Below are positions 1 through 10,800 of a stretch of DNA of 64,000 nt, piece by piece. The notes beneath the pieces were generated by a model. That model did no database searches. It was not told the DNA's origin and saw only the letters and a program-made list of their open reading frames with translations. Each line of letters begins with the position of its first letter. The first letter of the stretch is position 1. Location of the stretch: assembly GCA_944739405.2 (NCBI GenBank), contig OX123182.2:40921598-40985597 (forward strand). The letters run 5' to 3'. A program made the translations under genes and the position numbers. Source of the DNA: Euclidia mi. Its lineage: Eukaryota > Arthropoda > Insecta > Lepidoptera > Erebidae.

Positions 1-107
1 TGCAGTTTATTGCTCTTCATTTTGCATATTAGAAAACATGCAAAGGCATACTTAAAATATTAAACTAAAAACCACAATAGCGGCAAAAATGTTTCCGCAT
101 CGTTCTG

Positions 108-290
108 TTACCATTCCTGGTAGTATAGAATCTGTCTAGATATTATTTTTCTACGTAGTGTCGTGATCAGATCACGGCGCACGCAGCCACCGGATGAGTC
201 ATCGGCCGCAGGCGCCGTCGCCCGCCGGCCCGCACCGGACACCCAATACCATTTACGACTACCACCGCTCATTGTGTAGTTTGTGTACTA
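108..290. other. GC-rich segment, possible first exon or promoter
   Basis: A short GC-rich, CpG-rich block in otherwise AT-rich DNA. Both strands are open across it. On the minus strand an ATG at 272 begins a 54-codon frame ending at 108; on the plus strand an ATG at 194 also stays open past 290. A palindrome CGTGATCAGATCACG lies at about 165-179. I recognise no protein on either strand. CpG-rich islands like this often mark promoters or first exons in insects, so a gene running out of the window to the left on the minus strand is possible. From 300 to 1052 I see nothing else. Confidence 0.2.
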
Positions 291-1119
291 CCTATACGCA
301 ATCGACCGACACTATCGACGCTACTGTACGCACCTTACCAGAATAACAAAACCCCATCCACACGTGTAACTTAATCGCGTATGCAGCAATACGCAGCTCA
401 TTTTTATCTGGTGTTCCACACGTCCTTATAGAATGCTCTAGGACGTTCGATAAATACAAAGATTTTAAATACATAATCAACGGCGAAGTGTTTGTCACGA
501 TAAAATGTCACATCGATTACTTACATAAACTGATAAGAATCTAAGTAGAAATTACTAATGGTGGAAAGTTAACAAGGTCAATCTTAATATTTGTTAACAG
601 AATCAGTGTTATTGTATTGTACGTTTTTGTATGATTGATTACTGTTCAAGTACATGCTTAATTGCACCTACCTAACAGGTTTAATTCCGTGACAGGTTTA
701 TATTGCACGTTCTGCTTGACTTGTTCCCAGGATCAACCATATTTGCCAGAACAAGTTCATATAATGGATTGTTGCTTCACATTGGATTTATATACGCGTT
801 TAAATTAGTCATTACTTACATTAAAATCGATTAGACTGATGGATTTTTTAGAAAACTTTCTAACCAGAATTTCTCAAATTATGGGTCGTGGGCGAATATT
901 GAGTTGCTTCTGAAATGTAACATGGACTATACGAAGTTCACCTCCCTCCTCCATTTTATGCCCCTATTTGTAAAAAAAGACAGCTAAGAAGTGGGTCTCA
1001 AAACTGGAATTATTGTTTGATGGGTCTGAGCTCAGACAACTTTGAGAACCCTTTAACCCATTCACTGCCTACCTGAAAATTAACGTCATTACCCAGGTGC
1101 CGCCATAGTATGATATACA

Positions 1120-1176
1120 GCCCGCCCATCGGCGGGCCCGGCATCTCGATTAAGTATCCTTGCCCGCCCATCGGCG
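1120..1176. repeat. GC-rich subterminal palindromes, left end (2 copies)
   Basis: Copies of GCCCGCCCATCGGCGGGC lie at 1120-1137 and, less perfect, at 1162-1176, each followed by a CGGCAT box. Matching copies occur only near the other end of the same element. Subterminal repeats of this kind often bind the transposase; that role is inferred. Confidence 0.7.
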
Positions 1177-1326
1177 TTTTCGGCATGAAGCTCTAGATTT
1201 CGACATGAACAGTTTGATATGTTAAGTTTACATGTACTGTATCGTGTTTAAAGCGTGTATGTGAAGTTTCCTGCGATATTTGTGGTAAAATTGTGACAGT
1301 TTTATTGGTTATTAGCTGAAATAGTA

Positions 1327-1872
1327 ATGGAGCATGAAGGTAAGGCATAACTCTCAGTTAATTAATTTAAGATGAATCAAAATCATAGAAACCTGTGTTT
1401 CAGATAAAATTAAGCTAATACATATGTAAAGAAATCTAAAATATCTTTAAAAAACCCACATCTATGTGCCTTTTTCAAAAGTCAGGTGTCGTCAACCCCT
1501 ACACTCAATTAGTTAGTTAAAAAAATACATTATGTAAATTTGCTTACAATTTAATTTCTATCTTTCCTCTTTACGATAGGTAACAATGTAATATTTTATT
1601 TATTTTGTTCAGACAATAAAACTGAATTTGGTAAAGACGACAATATGGAAGAAATCAAACGACTTGTAAAAGCGAAGATAAAGAAGATTACCAGTGGACG
1701 AAAAAAAGATGCAAGTACCCAGACTAAAGAAGATAATGGGTTGCCTCCATGCAATTGTAAAAATGTGGCAGCTTTTGCCATTAGACAACTAATAGAAAAT
1801 GTGCCAAATAATCGTCTTGCAGAATTTCTAAATGAAGTAGAAATCCTTGTAAATAATTTTAAGGAAAACTGA
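1327..1872 (+). CDS. small two-exon gene inside the piggyBac-like element (90 aa, unknown)
   Basis: Exon 1 is 1327-1339 (ATG GAG CAT GAA G), followed by a GTAAGG donor. Exon 2 is 1613-1872, preceded by a pyrimidine-rich TTTTGTTCAG acceptor. Joining them keeps frame into the long open frame and gives 273 nt, 90 residues. A poly(A) signal AATAAA follows at 1943-1948, 70 bases past the stop. The protein has a lysine-rich middle (VKAKIKKITSGRKK), a CNCKN motif, and a C-terminal amphipathic helical stretch ending LNEVEILVNNFKEN that faintly recalls the BESS dimerisation motif. I do not recognise the family. Exon structure, splice sites and poly(A) signal together argue for a real gene carried by the element, perhaps an accessory or regulatory protein (inference). 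Confidence 0.45.
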
Positions 1873-2560
1873 AATTACTCCTTATCAAAACTGTCGTGCA
1901 CTGTTCTATAATATGATTATTGTATTACCTATGTTAATGTAAAATAAAACAATTTAAATAATTCAATAACTTGTTTTTGTAAATTATCAATAATTACACA
2001 TCAAACGACAACAAACATCTTTAAATGCTTTATCATAAATGATAAGTTACGAGATATTATCTCATATTTTTTTAAAGAATAATTAACAATAATCACATTA
2101 ATCACACATCAAACGACAGTCTTCACAAATGCGATCACAGGAATCCGTCCCGATACACACAATAACTTCACAGATTACGATATCCAGTGATACAGGCCAC
2201 AGTCACCATACATATAAGATTAGATCAGAGTCCAGGTACAAAAGCGAATATCGTCGGAAGAGCAAACACGTAGAACGTCTGATTACTAAGTACAGTAAAA
2301 CAGAAGTGTTTTCAAAAAATCCCGTAAAAAACGAAATGCGCCAGCGCATCCTTTTGTTATATTTTAGCTAGCCACAAAACTGTATACAAAGTACCATATG
2401 TTCTTGTATATAAGGTTCAATTTGGCTTAGGATAACACGGACGCATAAAAAAATTGTTTACCACTGTTAACCTATTGTCTACTGACCGGCCGGCCAGCTC
2501 CTTTTGCATATTATTATACTTTTTGCAATAATATACTCTATGTCCGAGGCATACGGTTGA

Positions 2561-2975
2561 CTAGATGATGCCCGCGGTTACACCCGCGTTATTGAAGGCA
2601 ACTGCTCCGCTCCCGTGGCTCATAGCGTGATGTTATATATAGCTTATAGCCTTCCTCAATAAATAACCTATCTAACACTGAAAGAATTTTTCAAATCGGA
2701 CTGGTAGTTCCTGAGATTAGCGCGTGCAACCAAACAAACATACAAACTCTTCAGCTTTATATATTAGTATAGATGATGCCCGCGGTTACACCCGCGTTAA
2801 TTAAGGCTTCTACTCCGCTGCCGTCACTCATAGCGTGATGTTTATAGCCTATAGCCTTCCTCAATAAATGGGCTATCTAACACTGAAATAATTTTTCAAA
2901 TCGGACCGGTAGTTCCTGAGATTAGCGCGTTAATCCAAACAAACAAATAAACTCTTCAGCTTTATATATTAGTAT
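2561..2975 (-). repeat. two tandem copies of an RTE/SINE-like interspersed repeat
   Basis: Units at about 2561-2767 and 2768-2975 share the same start (TAGATGATGCCCGCGGTTAC) and end (CTTCAGCTTTATATATTAG), with moderate divergence between them. A further copy in the opposite orientation lies at 52947-53162. Pieces such as 'gatttgaaaaattctttca' and 'taaccgcggg' are found in widespread lepidopteran repeats with RTE-like tails; the exact family is not assigned. The copies sit inside the piggyBac-like element. No coding sequence is seen. Confidence 0.6.
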
Positions 2976-3103
2976 CAGATACTATAATCGAGAAAGTATG
3001 TAATATTTTCCTGAAGCTGATTATTAATAGTATTAAAACATTATAATTTTAACTAAAATTATCATGTTTCACAAAAGGTTGGTAAAGCCTGAATAATTGT
3101 TAT

Positions 3104-3332
3104 GCCCGCCCATCGGCGGGTTCGGCATGAAAGGTCGGAATCGACCTTTTTCCAAACCTGAGATATCTGCAGGCCGTTTTGGTAACGAATAAATTTTTAG
3201 TAAAACGAATCATTTCACAAAATCTTACTTTTTTCTAATTGTTATTGGCTTAGATATCGGAGGTTGAAATCCAACCGCCCATGGGCGGGCTCGGCGTGTC
3301 AGTTAAGACATTTCGCCCGCCGATGGGCGGGC
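3104..3332. repeat. GC-rich subterminal palindromes, right end (3 copies)
   Basis: Related palindromes at 3104-3120, 3275-3290 and 3314-3332 (cores CCCATCGGCGGG, CCCATGGGCGGG and CCGATGGGCGGG). The first is followed by TTCGGCATGAAA, matching the TTCGGCATGAAG that follows the second left-end copy. They mirror the two left-end copies and define the two ends of the element. Confidence 0.7.
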
Positions 3333-3351
3333 ACGGCACTGAATGGGTTAA

Positions 3352-4392
3352 AATGAACGCAATGAACTTAAAAACTACGGAATTAATTCTTATATTTTTT
3401 CATTTTCACTAATTGGTAGTGTGATTCCTGAGGTAACTTTAGACGTATATTCACGCTGGCGGAGCTGCAGACAAAGACTAGTACTCCTATTAAGTGATTG
3501 ATGCAAAAACATGTTTATTTTTAACTTTATTTAAGAATTATTAAAGATTGTCTAGTGAACTTGAGTCACCCTCTAGTGGTTACGCCTGTTAAATGCCTTT
3601 CACTCAATACTTTTTTCAATCTAGCAAAAATAAACAATAGATAGAAATGCAAATATGTCCGCTGGCCATGATATATCTTTGACTATGACAGAAACATTTT
3701 GACTACACGGTTGGGCTACGCTCTACACTCTACAGGTTGAAGTGGTTACTTTGCCGCTAAGCACTCTTCCCAGCGATGCAGGTGTACTTACACCTGGTGA
3801 GGATTGACACACCATTTTTTTACATCAAATCACGTTTGTAGTTTTTTTGTGTTCGCTTGAACTATGGAGTTTTAAGAGCATATTATGATATGTAGTGTAG
3901 GTAGGTATAATGAATGTAACGATGCGCTGTGCAAGAACTATATATGTAGATAATACTTAGATAATTCATTAACTTTACACATTAGAAAACGCGCCATAAT
4001 AGACTAAAAATTGTTTAAGTAAATTATTCATTCAGTCATGTCACGTCACATCAAGGTGACTGTTTACAAAGAATACTAATGATTCAAATACATACTATCT
4101 ATGGTATAAAGACATAAGGCTGTAGACGTGTTCATTATACTTTTGAAGTACTGTTATGATATACGGAAACTGCCCGTCATTCATAAAGGTATTGGAGGAA
4201 ATAAAAGCTTCGTTGTAGTAATAGTAATCGTGACAATATTTAATGATTACTTATTTAGAGGAAGTAGGTAGTACTTACGTACCTATCTAAAGTTCTTTAT
4301 CTACTAAATATAGGTAATAGAGCTAAAGCCTTAGTTTGTTTGTTTGAACGCGTTAATTTCAGGCACTACCAGTCAGATAAAAAATCTTTTTA
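3352..4392. other. intergenic, nothing recognised
   Basis: AT-rich sequence without a supported gene. No frame of note and no clear repeat ends were seen. A short hairpin CAGGTGTACTTACACCTG lies near 3779-3796. Confidence 0.5.
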
Positions 4393-4490
4393 CATACATA
4401 CACACATAAATAGACTCACGCCTGTTTCCCTGAGGGGTAGGCAGAGACTACGGAACGCCATTTGCAACGATCCTGATATATCTCTCTGTA
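4393..4490 (-). repeat. LINE/SINE 3' tail fragment
   Basis: Contains the box ACGCCTGTTTCCCTGAGG followed by GGTAGGCAGAGACTACGGAA and a flanking CATACATACACAC stretch. This is the reverse complement of the tail at 5566-5650, with which it forms a widely spaced inverted pair. The same tail ends the LINE fragment at 24384-24645 and the SINE copies at 9175, 14905 and 57190. Confidence 0.6.
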
Positions 4491-4555
4491 CATTCACAAA
4501 AAAAAAACTTGCATAATTATAATAGCTAAGCACATTCATGAGGAAGACTATAAGC

Positions 4556-4792
4556 CAGGGTTTCTTAAAGTGGGTTCCATGGACCCCTGGGGTTCCGTAG
4601 CATGACAGGAGTCCACAGTTGCTCAGTAAATACTAACTTATTTATCTGGAAATTGTGTATTAAACTCCCGCCTCGAACGCACACGACTCGACGAAATAAC
4701 TTCTTTTTTTACCCGAGTTATACCTTCGTTAATCCTTGGCATTATTAAGCTCTGAAGGTGGTCCTTGAATGCATAAAGGTAAAGAAACTCTG
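4556..4792. mobile_element. short hAT-like non-autonomous element
   Basis: The left end CAGGGTTTCTTAAAG and the right end GGTAAAGAAACTCTG are inverted relatives, and CAG-starting termini suit hAT elements. The eight bases before (CTATAAGC) and after (TTAAAAGC) agree at 6 of 8 positions, consistent with an aged 8-bp target duplication. The 237-bp interior has no coding capacity. Confidence 0.45.
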
Positions 4793-4824
4793 TTAAAAGC
4801 TATCATGCTATGATGTACATATAG

Positions 4825-4886
4825 CAGCTGAACAAAGAGAAATTGAACGCGAGAAGGAAGAACAGCACGGACAAGTCATGGTATAA
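4825..4886 (+). other. possible short terminal exon (speculative)
   Basis: After a possible acceptor (ACATATAG) a 19-codon frame encodes a charged stretch, EIEREKEEQHGQVMV, then a TAA stop at 4884-4886. The composition is more protein-like than its neighbours. No partner exon was found and it lies next to a transposon fragment, so this is a weak call. Confidence 0.12.
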
Positions 4887-5565
4887 TTATGATACCGACG
4901 GCTATAGCGAGTGAAACTGCGCGGCAAGGCTAGTAGTGCATGAACTGCCAACTACGCTTTTTCGAATTATGGTTTGTTGTACGGAAGTGGATATTTTTAC
5001 AAACAATACTAATTTGGTTTGTAAAATAACCGGAGAAGGCCAGTTTGATTCCACAAATAATAATTTATGGTGGCATGTGTAACTTAGGTACCTGCCAAGA
5101 ATTGTTGGTCGTAACATTTCATGAGAAAGACTTATTAATTATCAATAGAGGATGTGTGAAGTATGGCTACTTAAAAGATATTAATATTTTATTGTTATCT
5201 GTGTTAAAGAAGACTCAGTATTTACTGTTGGCACCAATATGGTTTTGCTTTACTGATAATGTCAAATAAATGGTACCTACCAGGAATCATACATGGAGGG
5301 TAATCCTGGTATTTTATTAAAGAACAGAGAAAGATATTCTCATTTGAATGCCTGTGCTCCTCAAGATTAAACCCAATCACATTTCCCAATAAGTGTAGAG
5401 TAGATAGATTGTAGAGTATGAGTGTGTCCTCACCCATCAATGTCTTTTGCTACTCTCACGCAATGCCATTATATTCTGTTTCATAGATTTATTTGATGTT
5501 TATAATAATATGACACCTTTTACTTAACCATGCATGAGGAATCTGATGGGAGTGAATGAAGCAAG

Positions 5566-5650
5566 AGAGATATGTCAGGATCGTTGCAAATGGCATTCTG
5601 TAGTCTCTGCCTACCCTTCCGGGAAACAGGTGTGAGTATATGTATGTATG
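5566..5650 (+). repeat. LINE/SINE 3' tail fragment
   Basis: Carries GTCTCTGCCTACCCTTCCGG, then an AACAGGTGTGAG box and a TATGTATGTATG end. It is an inverted partner of 4393-4490. Both copies also share the flanking sequence ATGTCAGGATCGTTGCAAATG, so they belong to one repeat family. From 5651 to 7280 I see nothing assignable. Confidence 0.6.
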
Positions 5651-7351
5651 TTAATTAACCATAAAAACATTGCAAATTGCAGTTGCGCTATTATTTGGTA
5701 AAGCAGCAAGATACAATTAATTAGGGATAATGATACTTCTCACAATAATGCTTGGTTTAAACAGAACCTTACTAGAAAATACCACTAACATATTCAAAAT
5801 TGTGATCATACAATACAGGCTTAGTATGATATTTCAGGGAAGTATCAAATCCATCATTATAAATAGAGTGAATTACAAACTTAGTCTTTGAAAATACTTT
5901 TGTTGGGTATTAGGACAATGGAAAACTACTTACATATTTCAGGCATCTTTTAATTAAGTACTAATAAAAATTTAAAATGAGATATTGCAAAACAAGAAAT
6001 TGACTATCTATAATCTATATGAATTCAAATTGCACTAGGAAGTTTAAATGCTAATATCATTAACTATGTCTAGTTATTTAATGGTAATAATTATGAATGT
6101 TGCATCAGAAATATGCACTTTAATTAAATTAAAAATAATTATGTACACACAATTTTTTTACATAGAGAATTAATAATTTATATTTTTGTGTTTTGTTGAA
6201 TTGTTTAAGGGTTATGAACCCTCTGATGTGAAAAAGCAGTCATCTCAAAAATAGGTAAATCCCACATCCTTCCTGCATGAATGAGATACCACTGTTATCA
6301 AAGTCACTGTTTTGATCAATAGTTATAAAGATATTTATATCACATCCAAGCTTTGAACTTCCATTCCATAAACCCGTACATGTTATGTACCGTAACAGTT
6401 GGTCAAGGTATCCAGGGCCCTAATAATCTGATTACACTCTAGTTATATGTATCACAATTTGTGTTTCTAAACATTAACACAGTAAACAAACAATGAAAAT
6501 CAATTACTGGCATTGGATGCAGAATAAATATGTAATTACAATAATATTGCTACACAGTTTTAATTTAGTTTGAAAACAACTTCTACTTTCAGCTAGAATG
6601 TACAGAATTGTATAGCTATGAGCTCTTTGCTACATTTGTATTTATAAATAATTCAAATTACTTAGGTACCTATTTTTATTAAATTATAGACCAAATAAGG
6701 GTGTTGACTCTTACAGACCATAAAACTTATACCTACATAATGAGAGAATGTTTGAAATTCTGTTATCTATTTGGAATATAATTATTTTATTGCCAAGCTT
6801 TAGTTATCTTAAATTACTGGGTATATTAAATTAATTTTATATTTACTTTACAAGATTTATATTACAGGAATTAGATTTACAGATTCCACATCTGAAATCA
6901 GTATGACATATTTTTATAGATCTGCTGTTATTCAAGAATTTTCTTAGTTTTGAATGATTTGAGAATATTTTTAAAGAAAGTGTAATATGAGCAACATTTC
7001 AATTATTGAGAAAATGTTAACACTGAGTGTGACAATGAAACAAGTATTCAGTATTTAAAAGTTTAGGAAGGCAAAGTACTGGCTATTGTTTGAGCACCAC
7101 TGACTTATTAGATTAACATCTAAATGATTCAAATTGAGGAACAAAATAATCTTATTGGAATTGAATGATAACTTCTTATTTAAAGCACATAACAATGTGA
7201 TCTCAAACTGGAGCTCGAAGTATAGACTTGTGAAATAATTAGATTAGTTGACGCAATGTATACAATCCCGTTTAGTAATGCTAGTATAAAGAGAAGTCCG
7301 TAACAAAGAATTGTACGTCCAGTGCGAATAACAAGTAATATAAATACTTAC

Positions 7352-7526
7352 CAATGACAGAAAGCGTGCTGCCCAGTAAACATAAGCCAATCCGCACGCA
7401 TACTGCCCGGTTCAAGCTGCTTGTCACCCGCCGTGAGAAGTAGCTGATGGGGCAGTTCCATCGTTGGTCAGTAGGCTGTTGTTCGTAGGTCACTGTCGTA
7501 GGCTGATACACCGCACTTGTCGGCAT
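7352..7526 (-). CDS. possible first coding exon of a host membrane-protein gene
   Basis: An ATG at 7526 opens 58 codons that end at a consensus donor (ATTG|GTAAGT, exon end 7352). The peptide begins MPTSAVYQPTTVTYEQQP and ends with the hydrophobic stretch AVCVRIGLCLLGSTLSVI, which could start a transmembrane helix. The surrounding DNA is richer in GC than the flanks, as expected of a promoter and first exon. I do not recognise the protein and could not identify downstream exons to the left. It starts about 365 bases past the end of the THAP transposase gene, in the same orientation. It could also be a chance frame. Confidence 0.35.
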
Positions 7527-7783
7527 TTTGATACGAAGCAAATCACACCGCGAACAAAGACGTTCTCACCGAAACAAACACTTCGCACTTCACGGGTCTA
7601 CACGCAAGTCAAGCGAGTAAACACAACACACTACGAGACACAGAGTACATTAAATAATACTGAGAATAGAGGCATAAGTCCAAAATCGAGATCAGCGCCA
7701 TCTAACGGTAAAGTACTGTAGCTTTGGCACAAAAATGTTCGTGAATTTGAGGATTATTGTTTCTAAATATTATTGTTTTTTGT

Positions 7784-7839
7784 TAAAGCTGTCAAAATTA
7801 AGATATATTTTTTAAATATCTTAATTTTATCAGCTTTAA
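7784..7839. repeat. AT-rich hairpin
   Basis: Arms AAAGCTG..AAAATTAAGATAT and ATATCTTAATTTT..CAGCTTT face each other across a short TTTTTTAA loop, with small mismatches. It sits just beyond the 3' end of the THAP transposase gene, where a 3' element end or processing site might be expected. Confidence 0.5.
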
Positions 7840-7890
7840 AAATAGAATATAGGTTAGAATAATAAAAAGCATAATTTCTTATATCACATT

Positions 7891-10800
7891 TTATTTCTTT
7901 TTCCTTTTGTTACAATATTCCACTGCATTTATTTTTATTATATCGTCAGCTTTTGCGTAACGTAGCCGACCCTTTAATATATTATTTACATCTTTGCACC
8001 AGTTAAAAATGAAGAATTTGCAAACTAAATCAAATATGTATTCAGTATTGCATGTTTTGTGTGATTCACAATTATTAAAATCCATATTAATTTCCATGGA
8101 CAAAATTAATTTTGCATATTCTTTTATATATTTGACATTGCTATGATTTTTTAATGTCCACATTAAAATGTCTTGCATTTGTGAAAAACACATAACAAAT
8201 TCAGTTTTTGGGTACATTAAATATTGTTTTTTCTTGTCGAATTCTCTTGTTTTTAAATATTCACAATTTTTTTGGGAACTAAAAAAAATCTTTTTGCATG
8301 TAGTGCAATTACTGAATACATTTTTTTTAGTTTTTCTCAGTATGTAACCAGTTACATATTCCAACTGTGACAAAATGCGTGGATCTTTTGTTTTTTCTTT
8401 GAAATCTATAAAAATGTTTTCACTCATGTAAGATAAATCAATATCTCGGGATGTGTTGCTTGTTTTTTGCGATTTAAATATTTCTTTTAACGAGGAATAT
8501 AATGTTTCACACAAGTCAATTTCACAATTTTGACCTGGTGAATAATGCGAACCGGATAAATTGTTAATAAGTAGGGAGGCATATGCGTTTTCGAACCCGT
8601 CTGGAGTTGGATTTATATTACGGGAACCATGCGCTCGTATTGCGCCAAAAAAATTTTCCAGCGGGTCTTGATTGAAATGACGTGTCCATATCGATTTGAC
8701 TTTATATTTCTTGAACAACACATCCCTTAAATATTCAAAATTATTTATGGTATGTAACCAGTTAGATACTGATGGTACAACAAATTCTTTGCCATTTTTT
8801 AAAAACCTCATGGTGCTTAAGATAGGTTTAGCTTTGTTCCAAATCTCACTATGTATAGAGTCAGGTGTTAAACTGTTAAGCAGGGGCTTTCCACTTCTCT
8901 TTTCTGCATTTTCCTTGCTGCCATTGACAGAATCAAAGAGCTCGTCAAAGAATAACAGTACATCAGCTGTTTGCTTGCATTCTTCAGGAAGAATATTCTT
9001 TGCTGAAAAATAGAAGTCCAATTTTATAACAACAAACACACACAATTGTAATGAAATAAATTAAAATAAAATACACATTAAAATGACAATAATTGTCATT
9101 TAATTGTGTATTTTTATTAGTTGATCTTGAGTAAATTATTTGATAAATATTAATTATTAATATTTATCAAATTGCCGTGTGGTTGACGGCATAGACTACA
9201 ATTGTCACCACCCCCTATCTTCCCGTGGGTGTCGTAAGAGGCGAATAAGGGATAACACGATGCAAATACCATCTTTGCGTAGAGACGGAAAACTCGACAT
9301 CAAACCCTATACGACTGCCTCGTTGGTCTCGCGGCATAAATGTGCGCGTGGGATTGGGAGGTCCCGGGTTCGATTCCTGGGTCGGGCAGTGTTATTGGGT
9401 TTTTCTGTCACGAAATTCTCAGTAGCAGCACGGAGTCTGGAAATGTGCCCGGTACGGCAATAGGCTCGCCCCTTATTACGTGGGACTAAAGTATATCTGG
9501 CGAAAAGTGGCTGTAGAAATACACCTCTGCCTACCCCTTCGGGGATAAGAGGCGTGAAGATATGTATGTCATTTACTCAAGATCAACTAATAAAGTCCGT
9601 GTCCACGACTCGCGACACTTGCTCGATCTAGGAATCGAACCCGTCCTGTATTCTAAGTCTAGGTACAAATTCCAGGAAAAATTCTTAGTAGCAGGACGGA
9701 GTAGATATGGGTGCCGCTGAAAACAAATATTTTCCATAATAACACGCCTGTTTCCCAGAGGGATAGGCAGAAATTAAATATAATAAGCAATATCAAATAA
9801 TTAAATTATGGGACATACTTGCAAAATAGCCCATTGTGCTGCCAACTCGTTGACTAAAAATTTGAGTCGCAAACTTCACTTTCATTTTACAATTTTTGGG
9901 ATTTATATGATCCTCAGTCAACTTCTTTACAAGGCGAATACCTCCGTACGCCGGATCTTCTTCATAAAGTTTAATTATATGTTCCCATTTTGCCACTTTC
10001 ACTTGACCGTCAATGGTGCATTTTAGGTTTTTTTCTAATAAATTATTCCTTATTCCTTTTATGAGGTGTGGTGGGTCGAAAAGAGGAATAACTTCCTCAC
10101 CATCAACCTCAAAAGTTTGGCTTCTAAACTCCTTATTTTTTCTTAAACACTCAGCCCTTGTTTCATTAATCAAATAGTGAATACAACTGACATTCGATGC
10201 TCCCTGGTCACACACTGTTGCCAGTACCTTGAACCCAACACTGTTCAAATTTCTTATTATTTCTTTGATTAACATTCCCAGTTCCTCTTTTTTTGTGCTT
10301 CCTGAGCAGAAGGTGTAAGCTACAGGTTGTTTGTAATTTCTTAAAACACCTCGTATCATAAAAACAAGGGCATGATCACAAATTTTATTTTGTTTTTCAA
10401 AACCATTATTTATAAAACCTGAAATTTCATCTTTTCGTGAATTATAATCAAGGTGAGGTGCTATGGCCATCTCATCAAATATTAAGATGCAAAGTTTGTC
10501 GTCAGGTGCTAATTTGTTTGCCTTTTTCTTCATAAATTTGAATACATTTTCATTTAGACCTGGCCTTAAATCAGCTTGTGCAATTAATCGGCTTAGGGTA
10601 AGGGGGGAGGGCAAAACAAAGGCTTTTCTCAGAAACCGATAGCATCTAGGTCCCTGTTTGTACAGACTTAGTGCCATGATCTTCTCCTCTTCTGTAAACC
10701 TTCTCCCCATTTTATGTTTTGCCACTTCTCTAAATTGCAAGCTTAAAAATGTTTTAGCCAGGATGGTAAATTTACTAATCATCTTTTTAAATGTACTATT

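Larger units (their letters stand above)
1057..3347. mobile_element. piggyBac-like element, TTAA flanked, non-autonomous
   Basis: The block is bounded by TTAA at 1053-1056 and again at 3348-3351. Immediately inside are inverted termini CCCATTCACTGCC (left) and GGCACTGAATGGG (right), which match as inverted repeats with one mismatch over 13 bases. TTAA target duplication and CCC-starting termini are typical of piggyBac elements. No DDD transposase frame is present. Instead the element holds a small two-exon gene (1327-1872), five GC-rich palindromes near its ends, and two head-to-tail copies of an unrelated repeat (2561-2975). It is therefore a non-autonomous derivative, or an element whose transposase was replaced. 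Confidence 0.75.

Noticed and set aside
5045..5440. Overlapping 70-codon frames on both strands near 5 kb
   Set aside because: No family resemblance, no splice signals in frame, AT-rich background. Treated as chance frames.
9179..9463. Conserved 94-codon frame repeated at three places (9179, 53532, 57315)
   Set aside because: It lies wholly within SINE family A copies. Identity follows from the repeat, the start codon varies in context, and the frame crosses the tRNA-like promoter part.
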